Source: DATEBA01 sp035288045 (GTDB lineage: Bacteria; Actinomycetota; UBA4738; HRBIN12). From it: a stretch of DNA of 64,000 nt. Location of the stretch: NCBI GenBank assembly GCA_035288045.1, contig DATEBA010000005.1, positions 55,715-119,714 of the forward strand, read 5' to 3'. A program made the position numbers and the translations under genes. Below the pieces are notes generated by a model. The model saw only the letters and a list, made by a program, of their open reading frames with translations. It did not search any database and had not been told where the DNA came from. Every line of letters starts with the position of its first letter. The stretch's first letter is position 1. Below are positions 51,231 through 60,411 of the stretch, in pieces.

Positions 51231-54028
51231 GCCGGCCGCGGAGGTGGCTCGTCCGCTGCCTCCCCATCGCGCTGCTGCTCCAGCTGGTTCCGGCGCAACA
51301 TCCGGCGGGCGCCCAGGCCGAGATCGCGTTCGGCAAGAGCGATCTCGCCGGAGAGATCTCGAGCAAGGTGACCACGCTGCAGTTCGGCCCCGACGGACGA
51401 CTCTACGTCGGCCAGGTCGACGGCCTGATCGTCGCCTACGAGGCAGAGCGGACGGGGGCCAACGCCTACGGCGTAGTTTCGACCGAAACCATCACCGGCG
51501 TGGCCTCGATCGAGAACCACGACGACCGTGGTCGTCGCAGTCCCGACGTGTCCGGGCGGATGCTCACGGGCCTCGTCGTCGTGGGAAAGGCGGCCCACCC
51601 CGTGATCTACGCGACGTCGAGCGACCCGCGGGCCGGCGGCGGGGGCCTCGGAGACGTCGGTCTCGACACGAACTCCGGGACCGTGACGCGCCTCCGATGG
51701 ACGGGGACCGAGTGGCGCGGGCGCAACATCGTCCGGGGATTGCCGAGGTCCGAGGAGGTGCACGCGCCGAACGGACTAGAGCTCGATCCGGCAACGAACA
51801 CCCTCTACGTGGCCGTCGGGGGCAACACGAACATGGGAGCCCCGTCGCCGAGCTTCGCGGACCTCCCAGAGTACGCTCTGTCGGGCGCGATCCTTTCGAT
51901 CGATCTGGACGCGATCGGCGGGGCGCGCTACGACCTCCCCACGCTCGACGACCCGACGCGTCCGGGCGACCCCGACCGGCACGACCCCTTCGGCGGGAAC
52001 GACGGGCTGAACCAGGCGAGGATCGTCCCCGGCGGGCCGGTTCAGGTCTACTCCCCGGGGTACCGGAACCCCTACGACCTCGTGCTGTCCGAGAGCGGGC
52101 TCCTGTACGCGACCGACAACGGGCCGAACATCTCGGCAGGGGGTCCGCCAGACGGCGAGGGACCGGACGGATCGTGCACGAACGCCGCGATGGCGGGAGG
52201 CGTCGACGGCGCAGACTCCCTGCACCTCGTGGAGGGGCCGGAGGACTACGCGGGGCACGCGAATCCGACCCGCGGCAACACGGCCAACACCTTTGGGGGC
52301 CAGACCCCGGTGCCGGCGGGGAACGCGACCGAGTGCGACTGGCAGGATCCCGGCCCTGATCGGGGTTCCCTCACCACCTTCCAGCCCTCCACGGACGGCC
52401 TCGCCGAGTACACCGGCTCGAACTTCGAGGGCGCGATGGCGGGGGACCTCCTTGCCGCCGGCTACAGCGAGGACGCGATCTACCGGGTGCAGCTCGGCAT
52501 CGACGGCACGACCGTGACGTCCAACGAGACCCTGTTCGCCGACGTCGCCAAGCGCCCGCTGGACGTCGTCGCGCAGGGAGACGCGGGGCCCTTCCCAGGG
52601 ACGATCTGGATCGCCGACTACCCGACGGGGCGGATCATCGTCTTCGAGCCGAGCGGCTACGGAGGTGCGGCGAGCGCGACGTCGGCCGCAAGCGCTACGT
52701 CGGCGGCGATCGATGACGATCCCGGGGCTTGGGTGAGCGCGGCGTCGACGGGGACGCCGCGGCAGGAGGTCACGTTCGTCAAGGCCGGAGGTGAGTTCTA
52801 CCTGGCCGGCGACACCACCCTCCACCAGGCCTACGATCCGGCGACCGATTCCTGGGAGGAGTTGGAGCCGCTGACGGCGGCCCTCAACCACATCGCGGGA
52901 GTCGAGCTCGGCGGGCTCGTCTACTACATCGGCGGGTTCGTGACCGGCGTCAAGCCGAGGCTCGCCGTAGGGACGGTCTCCATCTACGACCCGGCGTCCG
53001 ACACGTTCTCTTCCGGAGCGTCGCTGCCCTTGGGGAGGGAGCGGGGAGCGGCGGGAGCCGTCGCGCGCCGGGGGAAGATCTACCTGTTGGGAGGATATCG
53101 CGACACATCGAGCGTCGCGTTCGTCGACGTCTACGATCCGGGCGCAGACGAATGGACATCGCTCCCCGACATGCCGCGTGCCCGCGACCACTTCCAGCCG
53201 GTCGTCGTCGACGGCATCCTCTACGCGATCGGGGGGAGGGACGGCCTCGAGGAGGGCTCCATCCCCGACAACGACGCCTTCGACTTCCGAACGCGGACGT
53301 GGGCGACCGGTCTCGCCCCCCTTCCCACGTTGCGGTCGGGGGCGGCAGCCGCACCGCTCGGACAGGAGATCCTCGTGATGGGGGGAGAGCACACCGATGA
53401 GTCGGGGTACGCGATCTTCGACACCGTCGAGGCATACGACACGACCACCGATACCTGGCGGACGCTCACCCCGATGCCGAGGCCGCGGCACGGAACGCAG
53501 GCGGTCGCCTACCGACGAGCCGTCTACGTGGTCGTGGGCGGAACGGCGAAGGGCATGAGGGCTCCGACCGATTCTGCGGACGTCTTCTTCCCGGTGAGCG
53601 GCCTGCCCGACGCTATGATCCGGCTTCGCGGGGACGTGGCGTGGGTGGGGGGCGACGTCTACGACGCGACCGGCGCATCTCAGGTCCGCGAGGTCGGAGG
53701 CCAGCCCGGAGAGCGAGTGCGTTTCTCGCTCCGGTTCCAGAACGACGCCGACGTGACCGGCCCCATATCGATCGATGGCTGCCGCCGTTCGCCCGGCTTC
53801 AGCATCCGCTACTTCAACGGTGTAGGCGGCGCCGTCGAAGTCACCGAAGCGGTCGTGGACGGCGAGTTCTCGACGGGGGACCTCGCGCCCGGACGGAGCG
53901 CTAGGTTGATCCTGCGGATCCGCTTCAGGGCTCCGGCGGGCTCCTCCGAGACGTGCCGCGTCGTCGGTACCGCCGTCGCTCCGTCCGCCGTACAGGACGG
54001 CGTACGCGCGCGCGTCGAGGTCGTCTAG
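51227..54028 (+). CDS. Secreted fusion of a glucose/sorbosone-dehydrogenase-like domain and a kelch propeller
   Basis: 933 residues. A signal peptide covers about 1-30. Residues about 35-480 resemble the PQQ sugar dehydrogenase (GSDH) beta-propeller, with HAPNGLELDP, YSPGYRNPYDL and YATDNGPN. A short duplicated Ala/Ser/Thr linker (ASATSA twice, 482-493) follows. Kelch-type repeats (about 495-800) contain GGFV, LLGGYRD, AIGGRDG, VMGGEHT and VVGGTA after typical DPASDTF/DPGADEW turns. The last 130 residues form an Ig-like C-terminal domain with paired Cys. GTG start overlaps the sulfatase stop. Probable cell-surface carbohydrate oxidation or binding. Confidence 0.82.
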   Translation: MSRPRRWLVRCLPIALLLQLVPAQHPAGAQAEIAFGKSDLAGEISSKVTTLQFGPDGRLYVGQVDGLIVAYEAERTGANAYGVVSTETITGVASIENHDDRGRRSPDVSGRMLTGLVVVGKAAHPVIYATSSDPRAGGGGLGDVGLDTNSGTVTRLRWTGTEWRGRNIVRGLPRSEEVHAPNGLELDPATNTLYVAVGGNTNMGAPSPSFADLPEYALSGAILSIDLDAIGGARYDLPTLDDPTRPGDPDRHDPFGGNDGLNQARIVPGGPVQVYSPGYRNPYDLVLSESGLLYATDNGPNISAGGPPDGEGPDGSCTNAAMAGGVDGADSLHLVEGPEDYAGHANPTRGNTANTFGGQTPVPAGNATECDWQDPGPDRGSLTTFQPSTDGLAEYTGSNFEGAMAGDLLAAGYSEDAIYRVQLGIDGTTVTSNETLFADVAKRPLDVVAQGDAGPFPGTIWIADYPTGRIIVFEPSGYGGAASATSAASATSAAIDDDPGAWVSAASTGTPRQEVTFVKAGGEFYLAGDTTLHQAYDPATDSWEELEPLTAALNHIAGVELGGLVYYIGGFVTGVKPRLAVGTVSIYDPASDTFSSGASLPLGRERGAAGAVARRGKIYLLGGYRDTSSVAFVDVYDPGADEWTSLPDMPRARDHFQPVVVDGILYAIGGRDGLEEGSIPDNDAFDFRTRTWATGLAPLPTLRSGAAAAPLGQEILVMGGEHTDESGYAIFDTVEAYDTTTDTWRTLTPMPRPRHGTQAVAYRRAVYVVVGGTAKGMRAPTDSADVFFPVSGLPDAMIRLRGDVAWVGGDVYDATGASQVREVGGQPGERVRFSLRFQNDADVTGPISIDGCRRSPGFSIRYFNGVGGAVEVTEAVVDGEFSTGDLAPGRSARLILRIRFRAPAGSSETCRVVGTAVAPSAVQDGVRARVEVV
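52670..52705 (+). repeat. 18-bp imperfect tandem repeat at a domain junction
   Basis: Two units (52670-52687 and 52688-52705) read GCN-AGC-GCN-ACG-TCG-GCN and encode ASATSA twice. The repeat sits exactly between the dehydrogenase-like and kelch domains and is probably a flexible linker created by slippage. Confidence 0.7.
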
Positions 54029-54039
54029 GCTTGCGGGCG

Positions 54040-54070
54040 TTCGGAGTTGGCAGGTAGTCTGCGCCGACTC
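54040..54070 (+). terminator. Hairpin after the kelch fusion gene
   Basis: CGGAGTTGGC (54040-54049) and GCCGACTCCG (54061-54070) pair over 10 bp with one G-U wobble and an 11-base loop, 12 bases past the stop. Candidate terminator before hyuA. Confidence 0.35.
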
Positions 54071-54106
54071 CGGGAGCCCCCGCGTTCCCGGGTCGAATCG
54101 AGGCAG

Positions 54107-56176
54107 ATGGGCGAGCGCGCCACGTCACACCGATCCTGGGTGGTTGCCGTCGACGTCGGCGGAACATTCACCGACGCGGTCGCGCACGCCGACGACGGCT
54201 CGGTGGTCGTCGCCAAGGTGCCCTCCACTCCCGCCGATCCCGCAGAGGGCTTCGTCTCCGCGGTCGGGGAGCTGACGGCCGCCGGCGTTTCGAGGGGCGA
54301 CGTTCGCTTGATCGCGCACGGTACGACGATCGCGACGAACGCGCTCCTCACGGGCGGCACCGCGAGGGTGGTCCTGCTCGCGACCGAGGGGTTCCGCGAC
54401 GTGCTCGGCTACCGGAACGGCACGCGGCCGCACCTCTATGACCTCGAGCTCTCCCGCCCCGTGGAGCTCGTGCGGCGCCGGGACCGCGTGGAGGTCCGCG
54501 AACGGATCTCGGGATCGGGTGCGGTGTTGACGCCTCTCACCGACGACGAGATCGCGAGAGCGGTCGACGCGGTGGCTCGCCGGCAGCCGGAGGCCGTCGC
54601 CGTTTCGCTCCTGTTCAGCTACCTGGACGACCGCCACGAGCGGGCGATCGGGGACGCGCTCGCAGCTCGCCTTCCGAACGTTCCGGTATCGTTGTCCTCG
54701 GACGTCGCACGCGAGTTCCGTGAGTTCCCCCGTACCGCCACCGTCGCGGTCAACGCGTCCCTGCGACCGGTGGTGGGTTCCTACCTGCTTCGGGCGAAGC
54801 GAGGGTTGGACGACGTCGGGCTCCGCTCGCCCCTTCTCGTGATGCAGTCGAACGGCGGGAGCGTCCCCGCGGAGCGAGCCGAGCGCGAGGCGCACCGGCT
54901 CATCCTCTCGGGTCCGGCAGCCGGGGTGACGGGCGCCGCCGCACTGGGGGCGCGGTACGGGCTCGATCGGATCGTCTCGCTCGATATGGGAGGGACCTCC
55001 GTGGACGTCTGCCTCGTCCGCGACGGTATCCCACCCGTCCGGTCCCAGCAGGAGATCCTCGATCACCCGGTCGTCGCGTCGACGGTCGACATCGCCGCCG
55101 CCGGGGCGGGCGGCGGCAGCATCGTCCGCGTCGACGCCTCCGGCGCGCTGCGGGTGGGTCCCGAGAGCGCGGGCGCGGATCCCGGGCCGGCTGCATACGG
55201 CCTCGGGGCCAAGGAGCCGACGCTCACGGACGCGCACGTCGTGACCGGCGCGCTCGGCCGCGACACTCCGCTGGCCGGACGCCTTGCCCTCGACCCCGAC
55301 GCCGCCGTCGCAGCGGTGGCTCCCGTGGGCGAGGCCCTGGGGTTGGAACCGGAAGCCGCCGCGCGGGGGATCGCGGCGGTCGCCACGGCGCACCTGGTGC
55401 GGGCTATCCGTCGGGTCTCGGTCGAGCGAGGGGAGGACCCCCGCGGCTACACGCTTGTCGCCTACGGAGGCGCTGGGCCGATGCACGCCGGCTCGCTCCT
55501 TCGGGAGCTGGGACTTTCGGCGGTCGTGGTTCCACCCCACCCAGGGCTGTTCTCCGCCTCGGGGCTCGTGTCGGCCGACCTCCGAGTAGATGACGCGCAG
55601 ACCGTCCTCCGCGTCCTCGAGCCCGGCGAACCGGGTGAGCTGGTCGACTGGTATCGGGAGGCGGCGGCCGGGCTAGTCGAGCGTCTCCGCGAAGACGGCG
55701 TCCCGCGGCGCAGGATCCGGGTCGTCGCGAGCGCCGACTGCCGGTACCTGGGGCAGGGCTTCGAGCTCACGGTTCCCCTGCGTGGGTCCGGCCAACGGGC
55801 GGTGGCCGGCATCGCCCCCGCGTTCCACGAGCTGCACCGCGCCACCTACGGACACTCGGCGCACGGCGACCCGATCGAGGTCGTGACCCTCCGTCTGTCG
55901 GCTTTTGGCGGTCTCCCGCGGGCCGATCCTCCGCGGATCGGGATCGGGACACCGGAGCCGCCCTCGGAGGCTGTCGTCACCCGCCGACTCGTCCACATGC
56001 CGGAGACGGCCCGGGTGCCCGTCTTCCGGCGAGAGGGGCTCCTCGCCGGCAACCGGCTCGGAGGTCCGGCCATCGTCGAGGAGATGGACGCCACCACCCT
56101 CGTCCTCCGGGGCCAGCATGCAGAGGTCGACGACGGCGGGTGTCTTTGGATCAGGGAGGACGGCCGTGCCCCGTAG
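54107..56176 (+). CDS. hyuA: Hydantoinase/oxoprolinase family, HyuA subunit
   Basis: ATP-dependent amide hydrolase subunit, 689 residues. DVGGTFTD near the N-terminus is the phosphate-binding start of this actin-like family; HGTTIATNALL, DMGGTSVDVCL and YGGAGPMHAG are further marks. ATG at 54107 has a GAGG ribosome site and is preferred over an in-frame start 60 bases earlier, which overlaps the upstream hairpin. With HyuB it could open N-methylhydantoin, hydantoin or 5-oxoproline, or carboxylate acetone-like substrates. The subunits overlap by 11 bases. Confidence 0.9.
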   Translation: MGERATSHRSWVVAVDVGGTFTDAVAHADDGSVVVAKVPSTPADPAEGFVSAVGELTAAGVSRGDVRLIAHGTTIATNALLTGGTARVVLLATEGFRDVLGYRNGTRPHLYDLELSRPVELVRRRDRVEVRERISGSGAVLTPLTDDEIARAVDAVARRQPEAVAVSLLFSYLDDRHERAIGDALAARLPNVPVSLSSDVAREFREFPRTATVAVNASLRPVVGSYLLRAKRGLDDVGLRSPLLVMQSNGGSVPAERAEREAHRLILSGPAAGVTGAAALGARYGLDRIVSLDMGGTSVDVCLVRDGIPPVRSQQEILDHPVVASTVDIAAAGAGGGSIVRVDASGALRVGPESAGADPGPAAYGLGAKEPTLTDAHVVTGALGRDTPLAGRLALDPDAAVAAVAPVGEALGLEPEAAARGIAAVATAHLVRAIRRVSVERGEDPRGYTLVAYGGAGPMHAGSLLRELGLSAVVVPPHPGLFSASGLVSADLRVDDAQTVLRVLEPGEPGELVDWYREAAAGLVERLREDGVPRRRIRVVASADCRYLGQGFELTVPLRGSGQRAVAGIAPAFHELHRATYGHSAHGDPIEVVTLRLSAFGGLPRADPPRIGIGTPEPPSEAVVTRRLVHMPETARVPVFRREGLLAGNRLGGPAIVEEMDATTLVLRGQHAEVDDGGCLWIREDGRAP

Positions 56177-57827
56177 CTCGCTCGATCCCATCACGTTCGA
56201 GCTCGCTCACGCGGCGCTCTCCTCCTGCGTCGAGGAGATGGGAGCCGTCCTCAAGCGATCGAGCTACAGCCCCATCATCCGGGAGATGGAGGACTTCAGC
56301 TGCGCCCTGTTCGACGCCGACGGCTTTCTCGTGGTGCAGGCCGACTACATCCCCGCGCAGCTCGGCGCCATGTCACTCGTCGTGGGCTCGATCCTGGAGC
56401 GTCGGCGGGGCGAGGTGGAGTCGGGCGACGTGTTCATCTGCAACCACCCCTACATGGGGTGCATGCACACCCCGGATCTGAACGTGATCATGCCGCTGTT
56501 CGTCGGAGGGCGGCTCTTCGCCTGGGCCGGCACCACCGCTCACCACATCGACATCGGCGGCGTGAACCCGGGCACCGAGGGACCCAGCCTGCGGGAGATC
56601 TACGCCGAGGGTCTCCTGTTCCCGCCGACCCGCCTGTACGTGGGCGACGAGGAGAACCGCGACGTGTTCGATCTCATCGCCACGAACGTCCGAGACCCGT
56701 TCTCCACGTTGGGCGATTTGCGAGCCCAGCACGCCGCCTGCGTGCTCGGTCGTCGCAGGCTGGAGGAGGTGGTCGGGCGGTTCGGTCGTTCCGCCGTGCG
56801 AACCGCCTTCTCCGCGGCGCTGGACAGGGTGGAGCGGGGGACTCGGGCGGCCCTCGCCGCGCTTCCCGATGGAGAGGCGGAGGCCGAGGGGTTCCTCGAC
56901 GACGACGGCAGGGGCAGCCCGCCGGTCCGGATCCACGCTCGTCTCGCGAAGACCGGGGACCGACTGGCGGTCGACCTGTCGGGCTCGGCACCCCAGGTTG
57001 AGGGGGCTCTCAACGTTCCATGGGCGAGCACGCGGGCATCGATCATGTTCGTCGCTCGGGCCGTGACGGACCCCAACCTCGTCACGAACGACGGGATCCT
57101 CCGTTGCCTGGACATCTCGTGTCCGGAGGGCACGATCCTGAACCCGCGGCCGCCGGCCGCCGTGTCGGTCCGTCACAACACCTGCCAGCGGCTCGCCGAC
57201 GTGCTGCTCCAGGCGGCGGCTGAGATCTGGCCGGAGAAGGCCGTCGGCTCGAGCACCGTGACCTTCGTCGGCATGAGCATCGAAAGTGTCTCGCCGAAGA
57301 CTGGGCGTCCCGCGATCATGACCGACGTCGTGGGCGGCGGAACCGGGGGGAACCGGTGGAGCGACGGCCTGGACGGGGTGGACACGTACCTTGCGAACGT
57401 CGCGCTGCTGCCGGTGGAGGTCGCGGAGACCGAGTACTCGATGCGCATCCTCCGAAGCGAGCTCATCCCCGGGTCACAGGGGCTCGGTGAGCATCCGGGT
57501 GGCCTCGGGATCCGCCGCGACTACCAGGTCCTCGGCGCTCCGCACGCGGCGACCGTGTACTGCGAGCAGACCGATCCCCGCTTCCCGCCGCGCGGGGTCG
57601 CCGGAGGCTGCAACGGGAAGCCGACCAAGCTCACGATCGTCGGTCCCGGCGGGGACGTGGTCGAGGCCGGATCCAAGGTCACCATGCCGCTCGAGCCCGG
57701 ATCGGTCGTCAGGGTGGAGACGAGCGGGGGCGGCGGCTACGGCGATCCGGCAAGACGCGATCCGGCGTCGACCGTCGCGGACCTCGAGGACGGGCGCCTG
57801 ACTGGAGAGCGCGTGATCGAAGGCTAG
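56166..57827 (+). CDS. hyuB: Hydantoinase/oxoprolinase family, HyuB subunit
   Basis: 553 residues from a GTG at 56166, preceded by AGGGAGGA and overlapping the hyuA end by 11 bases. Characteristic segments: SSYSPIIREMEDFSCALFD, GDVFICNHPYMGCMHTPDL, AHHIDIGGVNPGT and a glycine-rich end VETSGGGGYGDP. It pairs with HyuA for ATP-driven amide ring opening. N-methylhydantoin as substrate would give N-carbamoylsarcosine and lead toward sarcosine, which fits the demethylating flavoprotein in this window; this is inference only. Its stop shares the CTAG tetranucleotide with the convergent C45 gene. Confidence 0.9.
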   Translation: MPRSSLDPITFELAHAALSSCVEEMGAVLKRSSYSPIIREMEDFSCALFDADGFLVVQADYIPAQLGAMSLVVGSILERRRGEVESGDVFICNHPYMGCMHTPDLNVIMPLFVGGRLFAWAGTTAHHIDIGGVNPGTEGPSLREIYAEGLLFPPTRLYVGDEENRDVFDLIATNVRDPFSTLGDLRAQHAACVLGRRRLEEVVGRFGRSAVRTAFSAALDRVERGTRAALAALPDGEAEAEGFLDDDGRGSPPVRIHARLAKTGDRLAVDLSGSAPQVEGALNVPWASTRASIMFVARAVTDPNLVTNDGILRCLDISCPEGTILNPRPPAAVSVRHNTCQRLADVLLQAAAEIWPEKAVGSSTVTFVGMSIESVSPKTGRPAIMTDVVGGGTGGNRWSDGLDGVDTYLANVALLPVEVAETEYSMRILRSELIPGSQGLGEHPGGLGIRRDYQVLGAPHAATVYCEQTDPRFPPRGVAGGCNGKPTKLTIVGPGGDVVEAGSKVTMPLEPGSVVRVETSGGGGYGDPARRDPASTVADLEDGRLTGERVIEG

Positions 57828-58816
57828 CTCTCGGGGCCCTCGGCGAGCGCCTCGACGTGCTCGCCCTCGACGAAGTCGTCGAACGACTGCGGCCACGTGA
57901 ACTCGGGCCAGCGGAACTCGACGGATCCCTCCATCGGCCTGTAGATGGCTGTGTACAGCGTGCCGAAGCCGTCGTTGCGCGCCTGGCGGTAGAGCGGCGG
58001 TCGCAGGAACGAGCCTGCAAACTCGTGCTGGGTCATCCGGGACTCGTCGAGCAGGCGGAGGATGTGCTCCTCACGCTCGATCGTCTGCGACGCGCGCGCC
58101 TGCTCCGGCCACTCGACGATGCCTTGGTGGTTCGTGGCCGCCGGGAATCGACGGAAGGCGGGCTCGCGGTCCGGCGAGAGATACGCCGTCACCACGTCGG
58201 AGCGGCGGTCCACGATCGTGAGGTTGTGCGACAGGTTGTACGGCAGGCGTGCGAGTGTCTCCTGTGCCTGGATGGAGGTCTCGCAGGTCTCGAGCAGGTA
58301 GCGGACGACGATGGGGATCCCGAACCCGTCGCCCTGGACCCGCCGGCCGCCGAACGTGAGCGAAACCGCGAGGCCGGATTCGTTCATCCCGTCGAGCAGC
58401 CCCCAGAGCGAGTCCGTCATCCCGATCACGCGCTGCGACACCAGCCGACTCGAGAAGATCAGTCCCTCCAGGCGGGAGGGCGCGTAGTCGTAGTTCCGCA
58501 CCAGCATCGGCGCCCCGTGCGTCCACGCTCCCTGCGAGCAGGCCGCGAGGTAGGGCGGCGGCCGATAGATCGCGAGCATCCGCGCCGCGAGGTCGCCCCC
58601 GCCGGCGAGGTCGACCAACCGCTCGTACACGGGGATGAGCTCCGGCATGTGTGTCTTGAGGGTCCGGACGCACTCCGCGTAGCTCGGCCGCGCCTCGTCG
58701 CCTTCCTGGAGGAACCACTTCCGGTACTCGGGCCATCGCTCCTCGAAGTGCGCCTGCCACTTGCGCCCGGCGTCGAGCTCCTCCAGCGCCGTGAAGGTGA
58801 AGGGGATGCGCGTCAT
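57824..58816 (-). CDS. Peptidase C45-like Ntn-hydrolase
   Basis: 330 residues resembling the C45 acyl-CoA:6-aminopenicillanate acyltransferase/peptidase family. Cys93 in AACSQGAW is the likely nucleophile, followed by LVRNYDY (105-111) and NESGLAVSLTFGGR. In classical family members the Cys becomes N-terminal after self-cleavage; here 92 residues precede it, suggesting a propeptide or a non-processed variant. The ATG directly abuts the stop of the ATP-grasp gene. Last gene of the M20/ATP-grasp/C45 operon. Could cleave or transfer an acyl-amide. Confidence 0.78.
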   Translation of the reverse strand: MTRIPFTFTALEELDAGRKWQAHFEERWPEYRKWFLQEGDEARPSYAECVRTLKTHMPELIPVYERLVDLAGGGDLAARMLAIYRPPPYLAACSQGAWTHGAPMLVRNYDYAPSRLEGLIFSSRLVSQRVIGMTDSLWGLLDGMNESGLAVSLTFGGRRVQGDGFGIPIVVRYLLETCETSIQAQETLARLPYNLSHNLTIVDRRSDVVTAYLSPDREPAFRRFPAATNHQGIVEWPEQARASQTIEREEHILRLLDESRMTQHEFAGSFLRPPLYRQARNDGFGTLYTAIYRPMEGSVEFRWPEFTWPQSFDDFVEGEHVEALAEGPES

Positions 58817-60277
58817 CTACAGCATCTTGAAGCCGAAGGGGTCGGGAGGAGGGACGGGCGCCACGGTGGCGTCTGCAGGGGCGCTCACGAACCGCGCCTC
58901 GATCGCTTGGATCCACCCCCGGGCCCGGTCGGTCAGCTCGAAGTCGTCGTTCATCAGGCGGCCGCGCGTCACGAGGATGCCGAGGTCGGCCCCCTTGTAC
59001 CGGTAGCCGCCGGGCCCCGCGATCCGCAGGAAGAACGCCTCGCTCTCGTCGGCTAGGGAGTGCCAGTCGGTGTCTCGGCGGACGAACGAGATGCCGCCAT
59101 CGGGGTTCGTCCGCCACACGCCCGAGATCGGTGCCATGGTGATGAGCCCGACCTCGGGGCGGCACTCCTTGAGGACGAGCTGGCTCCACGCGTCGATGTT
59201 CGAGGGATGGGTCCACCTCTCGTTCAGCCCGTCGACGTCGATCTCGTAGTCGACGTCCATGAACTCGAGCAGGTGGAACAGGAACAGCGGCATGTCTCCG
59301 TACGCCGCAGCGGTCACGTTCGTGATCGAGCTCGCCCCGGTGACGCGGGGGTTCAGCTCGCCGAGGTAGATCGAGTTGTCGGCCGCATCGGCGAGGAAGT
59401 CGATCTCGAAGTAGCCCCGGTAGCCCTCCCGCTCGAGACGGCTCCCCATCCGCTTCATCCCATCGCGGGCGGCCTCCGGGTGCGGATCCGAGAGCACCCG
59501 CGCGAACACGTCGTTGCCGCACCAGCCACCGCCGTACGGCGTGAGCTCGGGGAAGCCGGTGAGCTCGTCCATGAGCGGCCCGACGAGAGTCCCGTGGCGG
59601 GTGATGACGCCCTCGATCGCCGTCTCGCGCGGCTCGATCCTTCGCATGACCTTGAGGTCCTGTCCGGCCAGCTCTTCCTCGTGCACCTTCCAGTCGGCGC
59701 TGGACCGCACGAAGAACGTCGTCTGGCCGGAGTCGCCGTAGGGGAGCTGCACGACGAGGTCGGTGCCGAGGCCGGCCCGCTCCGCGAGAGCGAGCAGCTC
59801 GGTATGCGTCGCCGCGCGCCCGAGGACGTTCGGAACCGACGGCACGCCGGCCTCGTCGCCGAGCTGCGTAGTGACGATCTTCGAGTCGAGGCGGCGCCGG
59901 AGCGACGCCGGTGGGAACGCGACCGCAAGGTCGAGCTCCTTCGCGAGCTGCTCCGATTCCTCGTCGAACATGAGGAAGGCCGCCTTCCCCCGGCCGCGAT
60001 CCCGGACGAAGTCGGCGACTTCCTTGTGCCCGAGGAGGTAGTTCACGATCTCCTCGATCGAGGTGAAGGGGCGCGGCTCCCGCTCCCTCGGGACGAACAC
60101 GTTCGGGTGGTAGTCGTCGAAGCAGTCGTAGTAGTTGACGAACCGGAAGTTCCGGACCCAGCGGTCGATCCCGAGCAGATTGAACGGCGTAGCCGAGACG
60201 AAGTAGATAGGCATCTCGTTCGTGCGGAAGAACCGCCGGATCTCGGCGATGCCCCGGAGCGGCGCGTGGGTCTTCAT
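58817..60277 (-). CDS. ATP-grasp family ligase
   Basis: 486 residues. The nucleotide-binding and metal-binding marks of ATP-grasp ligases are visible: DSKIVTTQ (Lys133), a flexible loop YGDSGQTTFF (180-189), FEIDF (290-294) and ELNPRVTGASS with Glu307, Asn309 and Arg311. Such enzymes form an amide or thioester through an acyl-phosphate. ATG at 60277 is the only plausible start; the open frame extends far upstream as a shadow. Flanked by an M20 deacylase and a C45 hydrolase, which suggests making or recycling a dipeptide-like or N-acyl compound. No close family name can be assigned. Confidence 0.8.
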   Translation of the reverse strand: MKTHAPLRGIAEIRRFFRTNEMPIYFVSATPFNLLGIDRWVRNFRFVNYYDCFDDYHPNVFVPREREPRPFTSIEEIVNYLLGHKEVADFVRDRGRGKAAFLMFDEESEQLAKELDLAVAFPPASLRRRLDSKIVTTQLGDEAGVPSVPNVLGRAATHTELLALAERAGLGTDLVVQLPYGDSGQTTFFVRSSADWKVHEEELAGQDLKVMRRIEPRETAIEGVITRHGTLVGPLMDELTGFPELTPYGGGWCGNDVFARVLSDPHPEAARDGMKRMGSRLEREGYRGYFEIDFLADAADNSIYLGELNPRVTGASSITNVTAAAYGDMPLFLFHLLEFMDVDYEIDVDGLNERWTHPSNIDAWSQLVLKECRPEVGLITMAPISGVWRTNPDGGISFVRRDTDWHSLADESEAFFLRIAGPGGYRYKGADLGILVTRGRLMNDDFELTDRARGWIQAIEARFVSAPADATVAPVPPPDPFGFKML

Positions 60278-60343
60278 CTGCCTAGTCTGCCGCCCCGGGG
60301 CCGCGTCGGGCAATGGCCGGGGTGGGTAGCGTCGGGCTCCCGG

Positions 60344-60369
60344 GCGTGCGTCCGGCGCCGGACCAACGC
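60344..60369. promoter_or_regulatory. 26-bp near-perfect palindrome upstream of the ATP-grasp gene
   Basis: The core GTCCGGCGCCGGAC (60350-60363) is a perfect 14-bp palindrome. Beyond a non-matching dinucleotide on each side, GCGT (60344-60347) and ACGC (60366-60369) pair again. With no loop it looks like a DNA operator more than an RNA stem. It lies in the 134-base gap between the M20 and ATP-grasp genes, which is otherwise without visible features. Confidence 0.5.
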
Positions 60370-60411
60370 GACCAGTGCCGCGGGGGCCGCGACGACGGCG
60401 AGGAGCCGGGA

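Noticed and set aside
54075..54107. Possible tRNA T-arm in a GGGTCGAATC-like segment
   Set aside because: No matching acceptor, D or anticodon stems fit around it.
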